From assembly GCA_016841745.1 (NCBI GenBank), contig JAENYO010000009.1:1-64000 (forward strand): DNA of 64,000 nt, in the 5' to 3' direction. The stretch comes from Acetomicrobium hydrogeniformans. Lineage in GTDB: Bacteria > Synergistota > Synergistia > Synergistales > JAFGMB01. This document shows positions 36,187 through 44,523 of the stretch, in pieces; the first letter of the stretch is position 1, and each line of letters begins with the position of its first letter. The position numbers were made by a program, and so were the translations under genes. A model generated the notes under the pieces. That model saw only the letters and a program-made list of their open reading frames with translations. It had not been told where the DNA came from and did not search any database.

Positions 36187-37014
36187 ATGATAATGAAGGA
36201 TAGGGTCAGTCAAGCAGTGGAGTATTTAATCGAACGGATCCCATCAATACCAGAAACTGGTATCATACTCGGTTCCGGTCTGGGATCACTTGTTGACCAC
36301 ATGGACAGGAAAACTTTCCTGGATTATTCTGCAATTCCACACTGGCCGGTTTCAACTGCTCCTGGTCATGCAGGGAGACTTGTTTATGGTCTTTTTGAAG
36401 ATTTTCCCTTACTTGTTATGCAGGGAAGAGTACACCTTTATGAAGGCTATACAATGGAGGAGATTTCATTTCCCGTGAGAGTTCTTGGACAGCTGGGCCT
36501 GAAAAATCTGCTTATCACAAATGCATCAGGTGGAATTAACCATGGTCTTGATCCAGGAGATCTGGTACTTATTCATGATCATATCAACTTTATGGGACAG
36601 AATCCTCTGGTGGGTGTTAATTCTGAAGAATGGGGACCTCGCTTTTCTGATATGACCTATGCCTATGACAGAGATCTCATGGCACTTACTCTTAAAAGCG
36701 CCTCCAGTAAGGGGCTACTCTTGAAAAAAGGAGTCTATATAGCTTTTTCAGGTCCTTCTTATGAAACTCCGGCTGAAATCAGAATGGCCAGGATTATGGG
36801 GGCGGACGTGGTGGGCATGTCTACTGTCCCTGAAGTTATTGTTGCCAATCACATGGGTATAAGGGTCTGTGCTATCTCATGTGTCGCAAACTATGCTGCA
36901 GGTATGACAACAGCAAAACTTTCAGAAGAAGAAGTCCTCAGTGAAATGTCCAGAGCTTCAGGAGATCTTGTAAAACTGCTGCAGGGATTTCTCAGTCTGC
37001 TCAATCAAGTTTAA
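36187..37014 (+). CDS. Purine nucleoside phosphorylase
   Basis: Trimeric, class I phosphorylase that splits purine nucleosides to base and ribose-1-phosphate. The 275 residues show GSGLGSLVD, the phosphate loop TAPGHAGRL, LITNASGG, and GPSYETPAEIRMARIMGAD with Glu, then CVANYAAGM with Asn. That Glu/Asn pair is associated with 6-oxopurine nucleosides such as inosine and guanosine. ATG 36187 fits the spacing from GGAG; other in-frame starts exist within 12 bases. It might also act on methylthioinosine made by the MtaD-like enzyme, which is inference. Confidence 0.88.
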   Translation: MIMKDRVSQAVEYLIERIPSIPETGIILGSGLGSLVDHMDRKTFLDYSAIPHWPVSTAPGHAGRLVYGLFEDFPLLVMQGRVHLYEGYTMEEISFPVRVLGQLGLKNLLITNASGGINHGLDPGDLVLIHDHINFMGQNPLVGVNSEEWGPRFSDMTYAYDRDLMALTLKSASSKGLLLKKGVYIAFSGPSYETPAEIRMARIMGADVVGMSTVPEVIVANHMGIRVCAISCVANYAAGMTTAKLSEEEVLSEMSRASGDLVKLLQGFLSLLNQV

Positions 37015-37041
37015 GATTTCTTTCAGAAGGGGGATATGAAA

Positions 37042-37596
37042 ATGTCGGAAGCGACAATGGTGGAAAGGTTCCTTGATGTTATTGAAAAAGAGATCCTTCC
37101 TAAAACAGAGAAGGGCATTTCTGAAGGACACAAGATCTTTGGGGCAGCGGTACTCCTCAAGAAAGACCTGTCCCTGGTAATAGCCGGGACGAATCATGAA
37201 GGCCAAAATCCCATGTGGCATGGGGAAGTGTTCACCATTAAACAGTTTTATGAGCTTCAACAGCATCCTATGCCAGAAGAATGTATATTCCTTTCTACTC
37301 ATGAACCCTGTTCAATGTGTCTTTCTGCCCTCGCCTGGTCAGGCTTCAAGAGTGTGTATTTCCTGTTCGGTTATGAAGAGACCCGAGACGACTTTGACAT
37401 TCCAGATGATATCAGGATTCTTAAAGAAATATTCAGATGTTCCAGACCTTCAAGAAAGAGTTCTTACTTCGATATGAAATCTATCCTTGAAATTATCCAT
37501 TTCCTGCCCTTAAAGGAAACATATCTTGATCGTATAAGAATCCTGAAAGAGAAGTATATCCATATGTCTGAAGAATATTTCAGTCAGAAGCTATGA
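37042..37596 (+). CDS. CDA-fold nucleoside deaminase-like protein
   Basis: A 184-residue protein with the zinc motif of cytidine/deoxycytidylate deaminases: WHGEV (H-x-E) at about residue 59 and THEPCSMCLSAL (PCxxC) at about 90. The last 75 residues form an extension I do not recognise, so it is not a plain TadA or guanine deaminase. Substrate is unknown; the neighbours (purine nucleoside phosphorylase, gpt) suggest a nucleobase or nucleoside. ATG 37042 is eight bases from AAGGGGG. Confidence 0.75.
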   Translation: MSEATMVERFLDVIEKEILPKTEKGISEGHKIFGAAVLLKKDLSLVIAGTNHEGQNPMWHGEVFTIKQFYELQQHPMPEECIFLSTHEPCSMCLSALAWSGFKSVYFLFGYEETRDDFDIPDDIRILKEIFRCSRPSRKSSYFDMKSILEIIHFLPLKETYLDRIRILKEKYIHMSEEYFSQKL

Positions 37597-37699
37597 GGTT
37601 AAAAATATAGTGTAGAATGTACTAAAGAGTAAATCTTAATTATACTTAAGGAGATCATAAAGCTTAATGGGGAACCCGAAGTAAAGGAGAGCAGAAACC

Positions 37700-38275
37700 A
37701 TGACAGAATCCCTTGCACAAGATTTTATCTATGCCTTGAAGAACGATACCCTGATGAACATTGTTGCCTGTACTAATACAAAAATATGGGATAAAGATCC
37801 TGCAGCTTCAATCTTTGTTCCAGCGAGAGAAGCATTTCTAGGTCCAATGTTTCTACAGGCAGTTGATTGTTTTCGTATGATCAGTCATCATATCGGCGAA
37901 GAACCTTTATGGATGATCCTTTCTGCCAAGTTCGGTCTCATAAGTCCAGACTGGAATATGCCCGATTACAGTGTTCACTTAAGCTCTTCCCGTTCTTCCA
38001 ACGGGCTTGTAAGCTTTTCTGAAATGGAGGAACAATGGGATGAGAAATCCTTGAGCCGTTATGATACCTTTGCCATTTGGGGTCCTTCCGCCTACTGTAA
38101 AAGAATCAGGGAACTTACTTCTTCCAGATCATCGCATTTTGTCAGGCTCCTTTGTCCTGCAGAGGGTTTAAGAACAGGAAAGGCAGTAGGAGCGCTTAAG
38201 AAGTTTAGAGAAGAAATTCAGCAACAAGTCTGTTCCATCTACGGAAACAGGCTCATGCCCTTGAGACCGGAGTAA
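37700..38275 (+). CDS. DUF6884-like protein
   Basis: A 191-residue protein with the DUF6884 pattern: an opening strand IVACTNTKIWD, VPAREAFLGPMF, and ILSAKFGLISPDWNMPDY. Members of this family occur in phages, plasmids and archaea near nucleic-acid modification or repair genes, but no biochemical role is settled to my knowledge. Here it sits between a deaminase and a SUI1-type factor. The 103-base gap upstream has no terminator that I can see. AAAGGAG precedes ATG 37700. Confidence 0.6.
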   Translation: MTESLAQDFIYALKNDTLMNIVACTNTKIWDKDPAASIFVPAREAFLGPMFLQAVDCFRMISHHIGEEPLWMILSAKFGLISPDWNMPDYSVHLSSSRSSNGLVSFSEMEEQWDEKSLSRYDTFAIWGPSAYCKRIRELTSSRSSHFVRLLCPAEGLRTGKAVGALKKFREEIQQQVCSIYGNRLMPLRPE

Positions 38276-38285
38276 GCGAAGAATA

Positions 38286-38687
38286 ATGAAGAAGAGGAAA
38301 AAGATTGATCCTTTAGATCCTGGAATCCTGCATAATCCCTTTTTAAAAATTTCAGGAGAACTTGGTCTAATTCGAAGTGTTGAAGTTACTCTGGATGATG
38401 ACAGTAACAAAAAGAGTTCACAAATTGATTTTTCAACTACGATAGAAGTCATAGAAAGGGTAATACTTCGAAAAGAGAAAAAAGGTAGAGGTGGAAAAAC
38501 CGTTACCGTGCTTGAAATACGGCCTAGTGACAAAGTGGATTTGTCCGTATTATCAAAAAGGATAAAAAATGCTATTGGCTGTGGTGGAAAAATAGAGGGT
38601 ACTCTTATTGTTCTTCAAGGAGATATTGCTGGTAGGGTAGAAGAATGGTTTAAGTCTCAGGGGGTACCAAGAATTACCAGGGGTTGA
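38286..38687 (+). CDS. SUI1/YciH-type translation initiation factor-like protein
   Basis: A 133-residue protein whose C-terminal two thirds is a SUI1 (eIF1) domain: KEKKGRGGKTVTVLEI, LSKRIKNAIGCGGKIEG and LQGDIAGRVEEWFKSQG match bacterial YciH strongly. The first 50 residues are an unassigned extension. Bacterial YciH can affect start-codon selection fidelity. It ends 80 bases before tRNA-Sec. Confidence 0.85.
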   Translation: MKKRKKIDPLDPGILHNPFLKISGELGLIRSVEVTLDDDSNKKSSQIDFSTTIEVIERVILRKEKKGRGGKTVTVLEIRPSDKVDLSVLSKRIKNAIGCGGKIEGTLIVLQGDIAGRVEEWFKSQGVPRITRG

Positions 38688-38720
38688 ACCTGTTGTTCAC
38701 ATGTATTTTTAGATTCAGGC

Positions 38721-38749
38721 TGGACAAATAGGACACATACCTTTAAAAT
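38721..38749 (+). promoter_or_regulatory. Promoter of the tRNA-Sec gene
   Basis: TGGACA (38721-38726) and TAAAAT (38744-38749) are 17 bases apart. Transcription would start about 12 bases before the mature 5' end of the tRNA. Confidence 0.65.
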
Positions 38750-38767
38750 CTTACTACTTGAAAGTAG

Positions 38768-38866
38768 GGAGGCGAGTGGTAGCTGGTGCTGCCCCCGGGC
38801 TTCAAACCCGGTCGGGAGGTGCTTATGGGTATCTCCGGTGGGTTCGATTCCCACACGCCTCCGCCA
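38768..38866 (+). tRNA. selC: Selenocysteine tRNA (anticodon TCA)
   Basis: The acceptor arm pairs GGAGGCG (38768-38774) with CGCCTCC (38856-38862), followed by G and an encoded CCA (38864-38866). The anticodon arm pairs CCGGG (38795-38799) with CCCGG (38807-38811) around CTTCAAA, giving the UGA-reading anticodon TCA at 38802-38804. A long variable arm (about 38812-38838) and a T arm with GTTCGATTC follow. The 96-base body, long variable arm and TCA anticodon are diagnostic of tRNA-Sec, so UGA is decoded as selenocysteine in this organism. selA, selB and selD are not in the window. Confidence 0.95.
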
Positions 38867-38886
38867 CTAAATAAAGGACATAAAAA

Positions 38887-38914
38887 AAGGGGGGCTTAGC
38901 CCTCCTTCTTTTTA
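38887..38914. terminator. Bidirectional terminator between tRNA-Sec and gpt
   Basis: AAGGGGGGC (38887-38895) and GCCCTCCTT (38899-38907) form a stem with a TTA loop and one G-T pair. T-runs flank both sides when read on each strand, so it can stop both convergent transcripts. Confidence 0.88.
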
Positions 38915-39412
38915 TTCTTGACTGGTTTCAATTATAGGTTTTACATAATCATAGTGATACTCAGCATCCCAGGGAAAGAGTATCCATGTATCCTGACTGA
39001 CCTCAGTGATAAATGTATCAACATAGGGTCGTCCTTCCGGTTTGGCATATACTGTCGCAAAATGAGCATCAGGTAACATCTGCCGTACAACCTGAGCTGT
39101 TTTTCCTGTATCAACAAGGTCGTCGATGATAAGATAGTTTCCAGGTTGAACGGGTCTGGTATTAATATCCTTAAGAACAGATATCTTATCCTGGGACCTG
39201 ACAGTATAGCTTGAAACACATACCGTATCCACAAGATGCACATTAAGTTCTCTGGCAATAATTGCGGCTGGAATAAGTCCTCCTCTGGCGATTCCTATAA
39301 TCCAGTCCCATTGGCCCAGATCCATGAGTCTCCAAGCCAATGCCTTGCAATCACGATGGAGTTGATCCCACGAAATTCTATATGTTCGTATGTATCTTTC
39401 AGAGCCTGACAT
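38912..39412 (-). CDS. gpt: Xanthine-guanine phosphoribosyltransferase
   Basis: Purine salvage enzyme that makes GMP, XMP or IMP from the base and PRPP. The 166-residue protein matches E. coli Gpt along its length: IARGGLIPAAIIAREL, VDTVCVSSY, the PRPP loop LIIDDLVDTGKTA, and KPEGRPYVDTF with QDTWILFPWD. TGAGGTGAAG lies upstream of ATG at 39412. It is convergent with tRNA-Sec and divergent from the BMP transporter, a context consistent with purine uptake and salvage. Confidence 0.93.
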   Translation of the reverse strand: MSGSERYIRTYRISWDQLHRDCKALAWRLMDLGQWDWIIGIARGGLIPAAIIARELNVHLVDTVCVSSYTVRSQDKISVLKDINTRPVQPGNYLIIDDLVDTGKTAQVVRQMLPDAHFATVYAKPEGRPYVDTFITEVSQDTWILFPWDAEYHYDYVKPIIETSQE

Positions 39413-39565
39413 GAAAAGATCTTCACCTCACCAAATCCAGCTGTATTCTTCCTGCTGGGGATAAAACAGGAAGGTAGGTCAAAGTCTATAGCCATTTTCT
39501 ACATATTGCAACAGATATGGCGCCTTACCGCTGGATCATTAACTTTTATGCATACAAGAAGTGGG

Positions 39566-39594
39566 TTCCATTCTAAATTTCAAAAATGTATAAT
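39566..39594 (+). promoter_or_regulatory. Possible promoter of the BMP transporter operon
   Basis: TATAAT (39589-39594) is a perfect -10 box, with a weak TTCCAT -35 box 17 bases upstream. It would give a leader of about 80 bases; I see no purine riboswitch core in it. Confidence 0.4.
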
Positions 39595-39679
39595 ATGGCT
39601 GAAATATGATAAGACATAGAGCTAATTGTTAAGTTAAGTACAGGTTTCAGGTAAAAAATATTATCAGGGAGGGTAAATT

Positions 39680-40762
39680 ATGAAGAAACTGTTGTTATGT
39701 GTACTTTCGGTCATCCTTGTTTTGTCTGCTGGTATGGCTCTGGCAATGACTGCGGTCCCGGAAGATGAGCTTTCTGCCGGTTTTGTCTATGTTGGTCCGG
39801 TAGGAGACGGAGGCTGGACTTTCATGCACGATCAGGGACGTCTCGAAATGCAGGAAATGTACCCGAAAATGAATTCAAGCTTTGTGGAATCCGTCCCAGA
39901 AGGACCTGATTCTACTAGAGTTATGGAAACTTTTGTGAGGAAAGGTTTTAAACTGATATTTGCCACTTCCTTTGGTTACATGGATTTCGTCGAAGAAGTC
40001 GCGCAGAAAAACCCGGATGTTACCTTCATGCATTGTTCCGGTTATAAAAAAACTGACAATGTCGGTGTTTACTTTGGCCGTATGTACCAGGCAAGATACC
40101 TCTCCGGACTGGTTGCAGGAAAGATGACCAGGACTAACATAATTGGTTATGTGGCAGCTCAGCCCATCCCTGAAGTCATAAGGGGTATAAATGCGTTTAC
40201 ACTTGGAGTAAGAAATGTCAATCCGGAGGCAAAGGTCAAGGTCATATGGCTTTTTTCCTGGTTTGATCCCGGGAAGGAAAAAGAAGCTACAAAGGCCTTT
40301 GTAGATGCCGGGGCAGATGTAATTGCCATGCATGCTGATTCCGGGGCCGCTCCTCAGGCAGCTGAAGAAGCTGGTGTTTATGTAGTGGGCTATAATAACG
40401 ATATGAGCCATTATGCGCCCACAAAGCATCTTACGGCTCCGGTTTGGGATTGGGGCATGATATATCAGTATGTTGCAGGACATGTAATAGACGGTACATG
40501 GAAATCAGAAGATATATGGTGGGGACTGAAAGAAGGACTAGTCGGTCTTGCTCCTTTCGGGAAAGATGTTCCCGCTGATACCAAAACACTTGTTGAGACA
40601 GAAAAGAACAAGATAGTTAATGGTGAGTGGGATGTATTTAGCGGGCCTCTTAAAGATCAGAATGGGAAAGTCATGATAGTCGAAGGCACTTCCATGACTG
40701 ACCAGGAAATGCTTTCCATGAACTGGTTCGTAGAAGGGGTTGAAGGAGAAATTCCAAAATAG
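39680..40762 (+). CDS. BMP family ABC transporter substrate-binding protein
   Basis: Periplasmic binding protein of the BMP/PnrA family, which typically binds purine nucleosides. The 360-residue precursor has a Sec signal peptide (about 1-22, ending MALA) without a lipobox cysteine, so it is probably a soluble periplasmic protein rather than a lipoprotein. GFVYVGPVGDGGWTFMHDQG is the opening strand of the fold. The ligand is inferred from the family. A hairpin terminator follows, which may set a higher level of this protein than of the membrane components downstream. Confidence 0.88.
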   Translation: MKKLLLCVLSVILVLSAGMALAMTAVPEDELSAGFVYVGPVGDGGWTFMHDQGRLEMQEMYPKMNSSFVESVPEGPDSTRVMETFVRKGFKLIFATSFGYMDFVEEVAQKNPDVTFMHCSGYKKTDNVGVYFGRMYQARYLSGLVAGKMTRTNIIGYVAAQPIPEVIRGINAFTLGVRNVNPEAKVKVIWLFSWFDPGKEKEATKAFVDAGADVIAMHADSGAAPQAAEEAGVYVVGYNNDMSHYAPTKHLTAPVWDWGMIYQYVAGHVIDGTWKSEDIWWGLKEGLVGLAPFGKDVPADTKTLVETEKNKIVNGEWDVFSGPLKDQNGKVMIVEGTSMTDQEMLSMNWFVEGVEGEIPK

Positions 40763-40797
40763 AGCGACGTCTATGATATGTTATAATTCGTTATCCA

Positions 40798-40829
40798 GGG
40801 CGCGAAATCATTCGCGCCCTTTCTTATTT
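40798..40829 (+). terminator. Hairpin terminator after the binding-protein gene
   Basis: GGGCGCGAA (40798-40806) and TTCGCGCCC (40811-40819) form a perfect stem with an ATCA loop, followed by a broken T-run. It probably allows partial read-through into the ABC genes. Confidence 0.85.
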
Positions 40830-40939
40830 GAAAGAATTGTTATATCCTGAATCTACTTTTTTAAGTGTTCTTTCAATGGAAATTAAATCTTTTCCCCAAT
40901 CTTAACTAGATTAAAAGGTATTTGGTGGAGGGAATGAAT

Positions 40940-42487
40940 GTGAGGATGTCTTCAGATCGGCCCCTTGTAAAGATGCAGAGTATAGTGAAATCATTTTCAG
41001 GATTCAAAGCTAATGATTCGATCAGTTTTGAACTCTTTTCCGGGGAAGTTCATGCTTTGCTCGGAGAAAACGGGGCAGGGAAGACTACCCTGATGAATAT
41101 TCTTTCAGGATTATACATCCCCGATGGAGGCAATCTTTCAGTAAATGATATAGAGCAGGATTTCAGCTCTCCCAGGGATGCTATCCATGCCGGCATAGGG
41201 ATGGTCCATCAGCATTTCATGCTTGTGCCCAGCCAGACCGTCTGGGAAAATATGATACTTGGGCTCTCTGAAGTGCCACAGTTTCTTCCCAAAAAAAAGA
41301 TCCAGTCCCGTATCAGAGAGATTTCTGAGCACTATGGTTTAAGTGTTGATCCCCATGCAAGGATATGGCAACTTTCAATTGGGGAACAGCAGAGAGTTGC
41401 CATATTGAAGATGCTTTTCCGTGATGCAGGAGTATTGATACTTGATGAACCGACAGCTGTACTTACACCTCAGGAAACGGTTAAGCTTTTTCTTACTGTC
41501 AGGCAGATGAAAAGTGAAGGAAAAGGCATTATTTTCATTTCTCACAAGCTTGATGAAGTGATGGACCTGTCTGACAGAGTAACAGTATTAAGGAAAGGCA
41601 AAAACGTGGGTACTGTGAAAACAGGAGAAGTGACGAAAGAAAAACTGGCTGAAATGATGGTTGGAACAAAGGTGAGTTTTTCGGTCAGCAAACAGAAATT
41701 ATCCCCTGGCAGACCCCTTCTCTCCGCTGAAAAGATGAAGGTAATAAATGATAGAGGCTTGTGTGCTGTCAATGATATTTCTTTAGAAATCAAAGAAAAT
41801 GAGATACTTGGTATTGCCGGGATTGCAGGTAATGGACAGACTGAACTTTGTGAAGCACTAGTGGGCCTGAGAAACCTCAAGTCGGGAAGTATCAGACTTG
41901 GAAACAAGATCCTGACAAAGGCCAGTCCAAAGACTTTTATTTCTGCAGGGATCAGATATATTCCAGCTGACAGGAAAGGCACTGGATTGATACCTAACAT
42001 GGATGTTAATGAAAATTCCATCTTAAAAAGATATTGGCAGGTTCCAGTGTCCAGAGGTATAACTATAAACTGGAAAATAGTTTTTGAGTTTGCCAAAACC
42101 ATTGTAGAGAAATTTCATGTTGATACTCCCTCCATGCTGACACCTGTAAGAAATCTTTCAGGGGGGAATCTTCAGAAACTTATGCTTGGTCGAGAACTGA
42201 GTGATACACCAGCTGTTATAGTAGCGGTTCACCCGACATGGGGACTTGATGTGGCAGCCACCAATTTTGTAAGAAAGGTACTTCTGAAAGAACGCGAGAG
42301 AGGGGCAGGGATACTCTTGGTATCTGAAGATCTCGATGAACTACTTTCTTTGAGTGACAGGCTCGCCGTAATACATAAGGGACAATTCATGGGAATCCTG
42401 AATGAACCCTCCGGGGTAAGTGCTGAATCCATTGGCATGATGATGGCTGGCACGAAGTTAGATCCTGAAAATGAGGTTTGTGCATAA
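40940..42487 (+). CDS. ABC transporter ATP-binding protein, nucleoside type
   Basis: Duplicated ATPase (two ABC domains, about 10-245 and 260-505) of the sugar/nucleoside class that works with BMP proteins. Domain 1 has Walker A GENGAGKTT, signature LSIGEQQRV and Walker B LILDEPTAVLTPQE. Domain 2 is degenerate: GIAGNGQTE for Walker A and AVHPTWGLDVAA for Walker B, with signature LSGGNLQK, as usual in this family. I favour GTG 40940, eight bases from GGAGG; ATG 40934 and 40946 are alternatives. It overlaps the next gene at TAATG. Confidence 0.9.
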   Translation: MRMSSDRPLVKMQSIVKSFSGFKANDSISFELFSGEVHALLGENGAGKTTLMNILSGLYIPDGGNLSVNDIEQDFSSPRDAIHAGIGMVHQHFMLVPSQTVWENMILGLSEVPQFLPKKKIQSRIREISEHYGLSVDPHARIWQLSIGEQQRVAILKMLFRDAGVLILDEPTAVLTPQETVKLFLTVRQMKSEGKGIIFISHKLDEVMDLSDRVTVLRKGKNVGTVKTGEVTKEKLAEMMVGTKVSFSVSKQKLSPGRPLLSAEKMKVINDRGLCAVNDISLEIKENEILGIAGIAGNGQTELCEALVGLRNLKSGSIRLGNKILTKASPKTFISAGIRYIPADRKGTGLIPNMDVNENSILKRYWQVPVSRGITINWKIVFEFAKTIVEKFHVDTPSMLTPVRNLSGGNLQKLMLGRELSDTPAVIVAVHPTWGLDVAATNFVRKVLLKERERGAGILLVSEDLDELLSLSDRLAVIHKGQFMGILNEPSGVSAESIGMMMAGTKLDPENEVCA

Positions 42488-43557
42488 TGAGAATGCTTAA
42501 GATAGAGAAACGTCTTAATCTACCACTATGGCTTAATCTTTCCATCCCGTTAGCAGCTGTAACCCTTGCCCTGTTGACAGGAGGCATCTTTCTGGGTTTC
42601 CTTGGAGTGTCACCGCTAAAGGCTTATTCTGAAATGCTAATCTCTTCACTGGGAGATAGTTATGGTATCAGTGAGACCCTGGTAAAAGCGATACCACTGG
42701 CACTGGCATCTATCGGTGTTATGTTATCCTTCAAAATGCTGATCTGGAATATCGGGGCAGAAGGCCAAATCTTTATAGGTGCCCTTGCAACTGCAGCCAT
42801 AGTTAGATATCTCCCTGTAAGTAACCCGGCACTAATGTTCATTCTCATGTTTCTGTCTTCTGCGATTGCTGGAGGATGCTGGGCATCTGTTGCCGGTTTT
42901 CTCAAAGCCAGATGGCAGGTAAATGAAATAATTACCACTCTTATGATGAATTATATTGCCATTCACCTTGTTGATTTCTTCGTATATGGCCCATGGAGAG
43001 ATCCTGCCAGTCTTGGTTTCCCAATGACACCCCCCTTCCCGGATGCGGCAAGACTGATGCAGTTTGGAAACAGCAGAGTCCATCTTGGAATATTTATTGC
43101 CATTATATTTGCTTTTCTTTTCTACTGGCTTATCGGATGGACAAAGTGGGGGTATGAGATCAGGGTAATCGGTGAAAATCCCAGGGCAGCTAACTTCGCT
43201 GGCATAGATTACGTTAAGAATGTTGTTATAGTAATGTTTATTTCCGGTGCTATAGCGGGAATAGCTGGAATGTGCGAAATAGCAGGCCTACAGGGAAGAC
43301 TTCAACATGGGTTTTCCGCCAGTTTTGGTTATACTGCCATAATTGTAGCCTGGCTGGCAAGACTTCATCCTCTTGTCATCCTTTTTGTCTCATTGCTTAT
43401 GGGAGCATTACTGGTGGGGGGAGACTCCCTGCAGATAGTAATGCATCTTCCCCTATCAAGCATCCTTGTGATACAGGGACTTATCCTATTCTTTGTTCTG
43501 GGTGGAGAATTTTTCAGAAGATACAGAATCCAGTTCATTTCAAGGAAGGATGGTTGA
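42487..43557 (+). CDS. ABC transporter permease, nucleoside type (first subunit)
   Basis: A 356-residue polytopic permease of the branched-chain/nucleoside transport family (YufP-like). About eight to ten membrane helices are visible; ISETLVKAIPLALASIGVMLSFK and WNIGAEGQIFIGALATA are typical motifs. ATG 42487 overlaps the stop of the ATPase gene. It heterodimerises with the permease encoded next. Confidence 0.9.
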   Translation: MRMLKIEKRLNLPLWLNLSIPLAAVTLALLTGGIFLGFLGVSPLKAYSEMLISSLGDSYGISETLVKAIPLALASIGVMLSFKMLIWNIGAEGQIFIGALATAAIVRYLPVSNPALMFILMFLSSAIAGGCWASVAGFLKARWQVNEIITTLMMNYIAIHLVDFFVYGPWRDPASLGFPMTPPFPDAARLMQFGNSRVHLGIFIAIIFAFLFYWLIGWTKWGYEIRVIGENPRAANFAGIDYVKNVVIVMFISGAIAGIAGMCEIAGLQGRLQHGFSASFGYTAIIVAWLARLHPLVILFVSLLMGALLVGGDSLQIVMHLPLSSILVIQGLILFFVLGGEFFRRYRIQFISRKDG

Positions 43558-43558
43558 T

Positions 43559-44491
43559 TTGCTGGACATTTTAGTGCCTATCCTTTCCGCTGCCGTTCGC
43601 AGTGGTACCCCTATCCTGTATGCCACCCTCGGTGAGATTCTTACTGAAAAGTCTGGAGTAATGAACCTCGGACTGGAAGGTCTTATGTTGATGGGTGCAT
43701 TTACAGGGTTTTCTGTAACTTTTTCTACGGGAAGTCCCTGGCTTGGTATTCTTGCTGCATTCATTGTAGGGGCTCTTCTAACAACAGTACATGCCTTCCT
43801 CTGCATTACCATGGGAGCAAACCAGGTTGTTAGCGGACTTGCATTGACCATGATCGGCACTGGTGCAAGTTCTCTTCTGGGCAGGAGTTATATTGGTGAA
43901 ACCATAGATGGCCTTGAAAAATTCACAGTTCCCATCCTGGGGAGAATCCCCTTTCTCGGAGATATCCTCTTCAGCCACGATGCTATGGTATACATATCAT
44001 ATATACTCGTTTTCCTTCTCTGGTGGTTCTTTTCAATGACAAGGGAGGGGTTGAATCTCCGAGCGATAGGTGATAGTCCCAGAACGGCGGATTCTGTAGG
44101 TCTGAACGTTAAACGGGTAAGGTATATATATACCCTTATCGGTGGCGGGATCGTTGCTGTAGGGGGAGCCTACATGTCTGTGGCCTATACAAAGATGTGG
44201 GGCGATCTCATGACGGCCGGAAGAGGATGGATAGCCGTTGCTCTCGTTATCTTCGCCATATGGCATCCTTTGAGAGCAGCCTTTGGTGCTTATCTTTTTG
44301 GTGGCGTTGAGGCTTCTCAACTCAGACTTCAGGCTGCAGGTACAACCATCCCAACTCCACTGCTCCTGATGCTTCCCTACGTTCTTACCATAATAGTCCT
44401 TGTCATCATCTCCGTAAGAAAAGGAAAGGGATTGCTTTTTGGGGCTCCTGCTTCCCTGGGACAGCCTTTCTACAGGGAAGAACGGGAATAA
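43559..44491 (+). CDS. ABC transporter permease, nucleoside type (second subunit)
   Basis: A 310-residue polytopic permease (YufQ-like) with the typical start GTPILYATLGEILTEKSGVMNLGLEG and about eight membrane helices. Two starts are possible, ATG 43550 and TTG 43559; AAGGAAGG at 43542-43549 abuts the first and is well spaced for the second, which I prefer. It completes the BMP importer. Confidence 0.9.
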   Translation: MLDILVPILSAAVRSGTPILYATLGEILTEKSGVMNLGLEGLMLMGAFTGFSVTFSTGSPWLGILAAFIVGALLTTVHAFLCITMGANQVVSGLALTMIGTGASSLLGRSYIGETIDGLEKFTVPILGRIPFLGDILFSHDAMVYISYILVFLLWWFFSMTREGLNLRAIGDSPRTADSVGLNVKRVRYIYTLIGGGIVAVGGAYMSVAYTKMWGDLMTAGRGWIAVALVIFAIWHPLRAAFGAYLFGGVEASQLRLQAAGTTIPTPLLLMLPYVLTIIVLVIISVRKGKGLLFGAPASLGQPFYREERE

Positions 44492-44520
44492 AAAACAGGG
44501 GGGTGACTATACCCCCCTGT
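44491..44520 (-). terminator. Terminator of clpB (minus strand)
   Basis: ACAGGGGGGT (44495-44504) and ACCCCCCTGT (44511-44520) form a perfect stem. The T-run exists only on the minus strand, so it serves clpB mainly; it may also slow the convergent permease transcript. Confidence 0.85.
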
Positions 44521-44523
44521 TCA

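Noticed and set aside
39413-39679. Possible purine riboswitch before the BMP transporter
   Set aside because: The two conserved loops and junction bases of the purine aptamer are not present; only a promoter candidate is visible.
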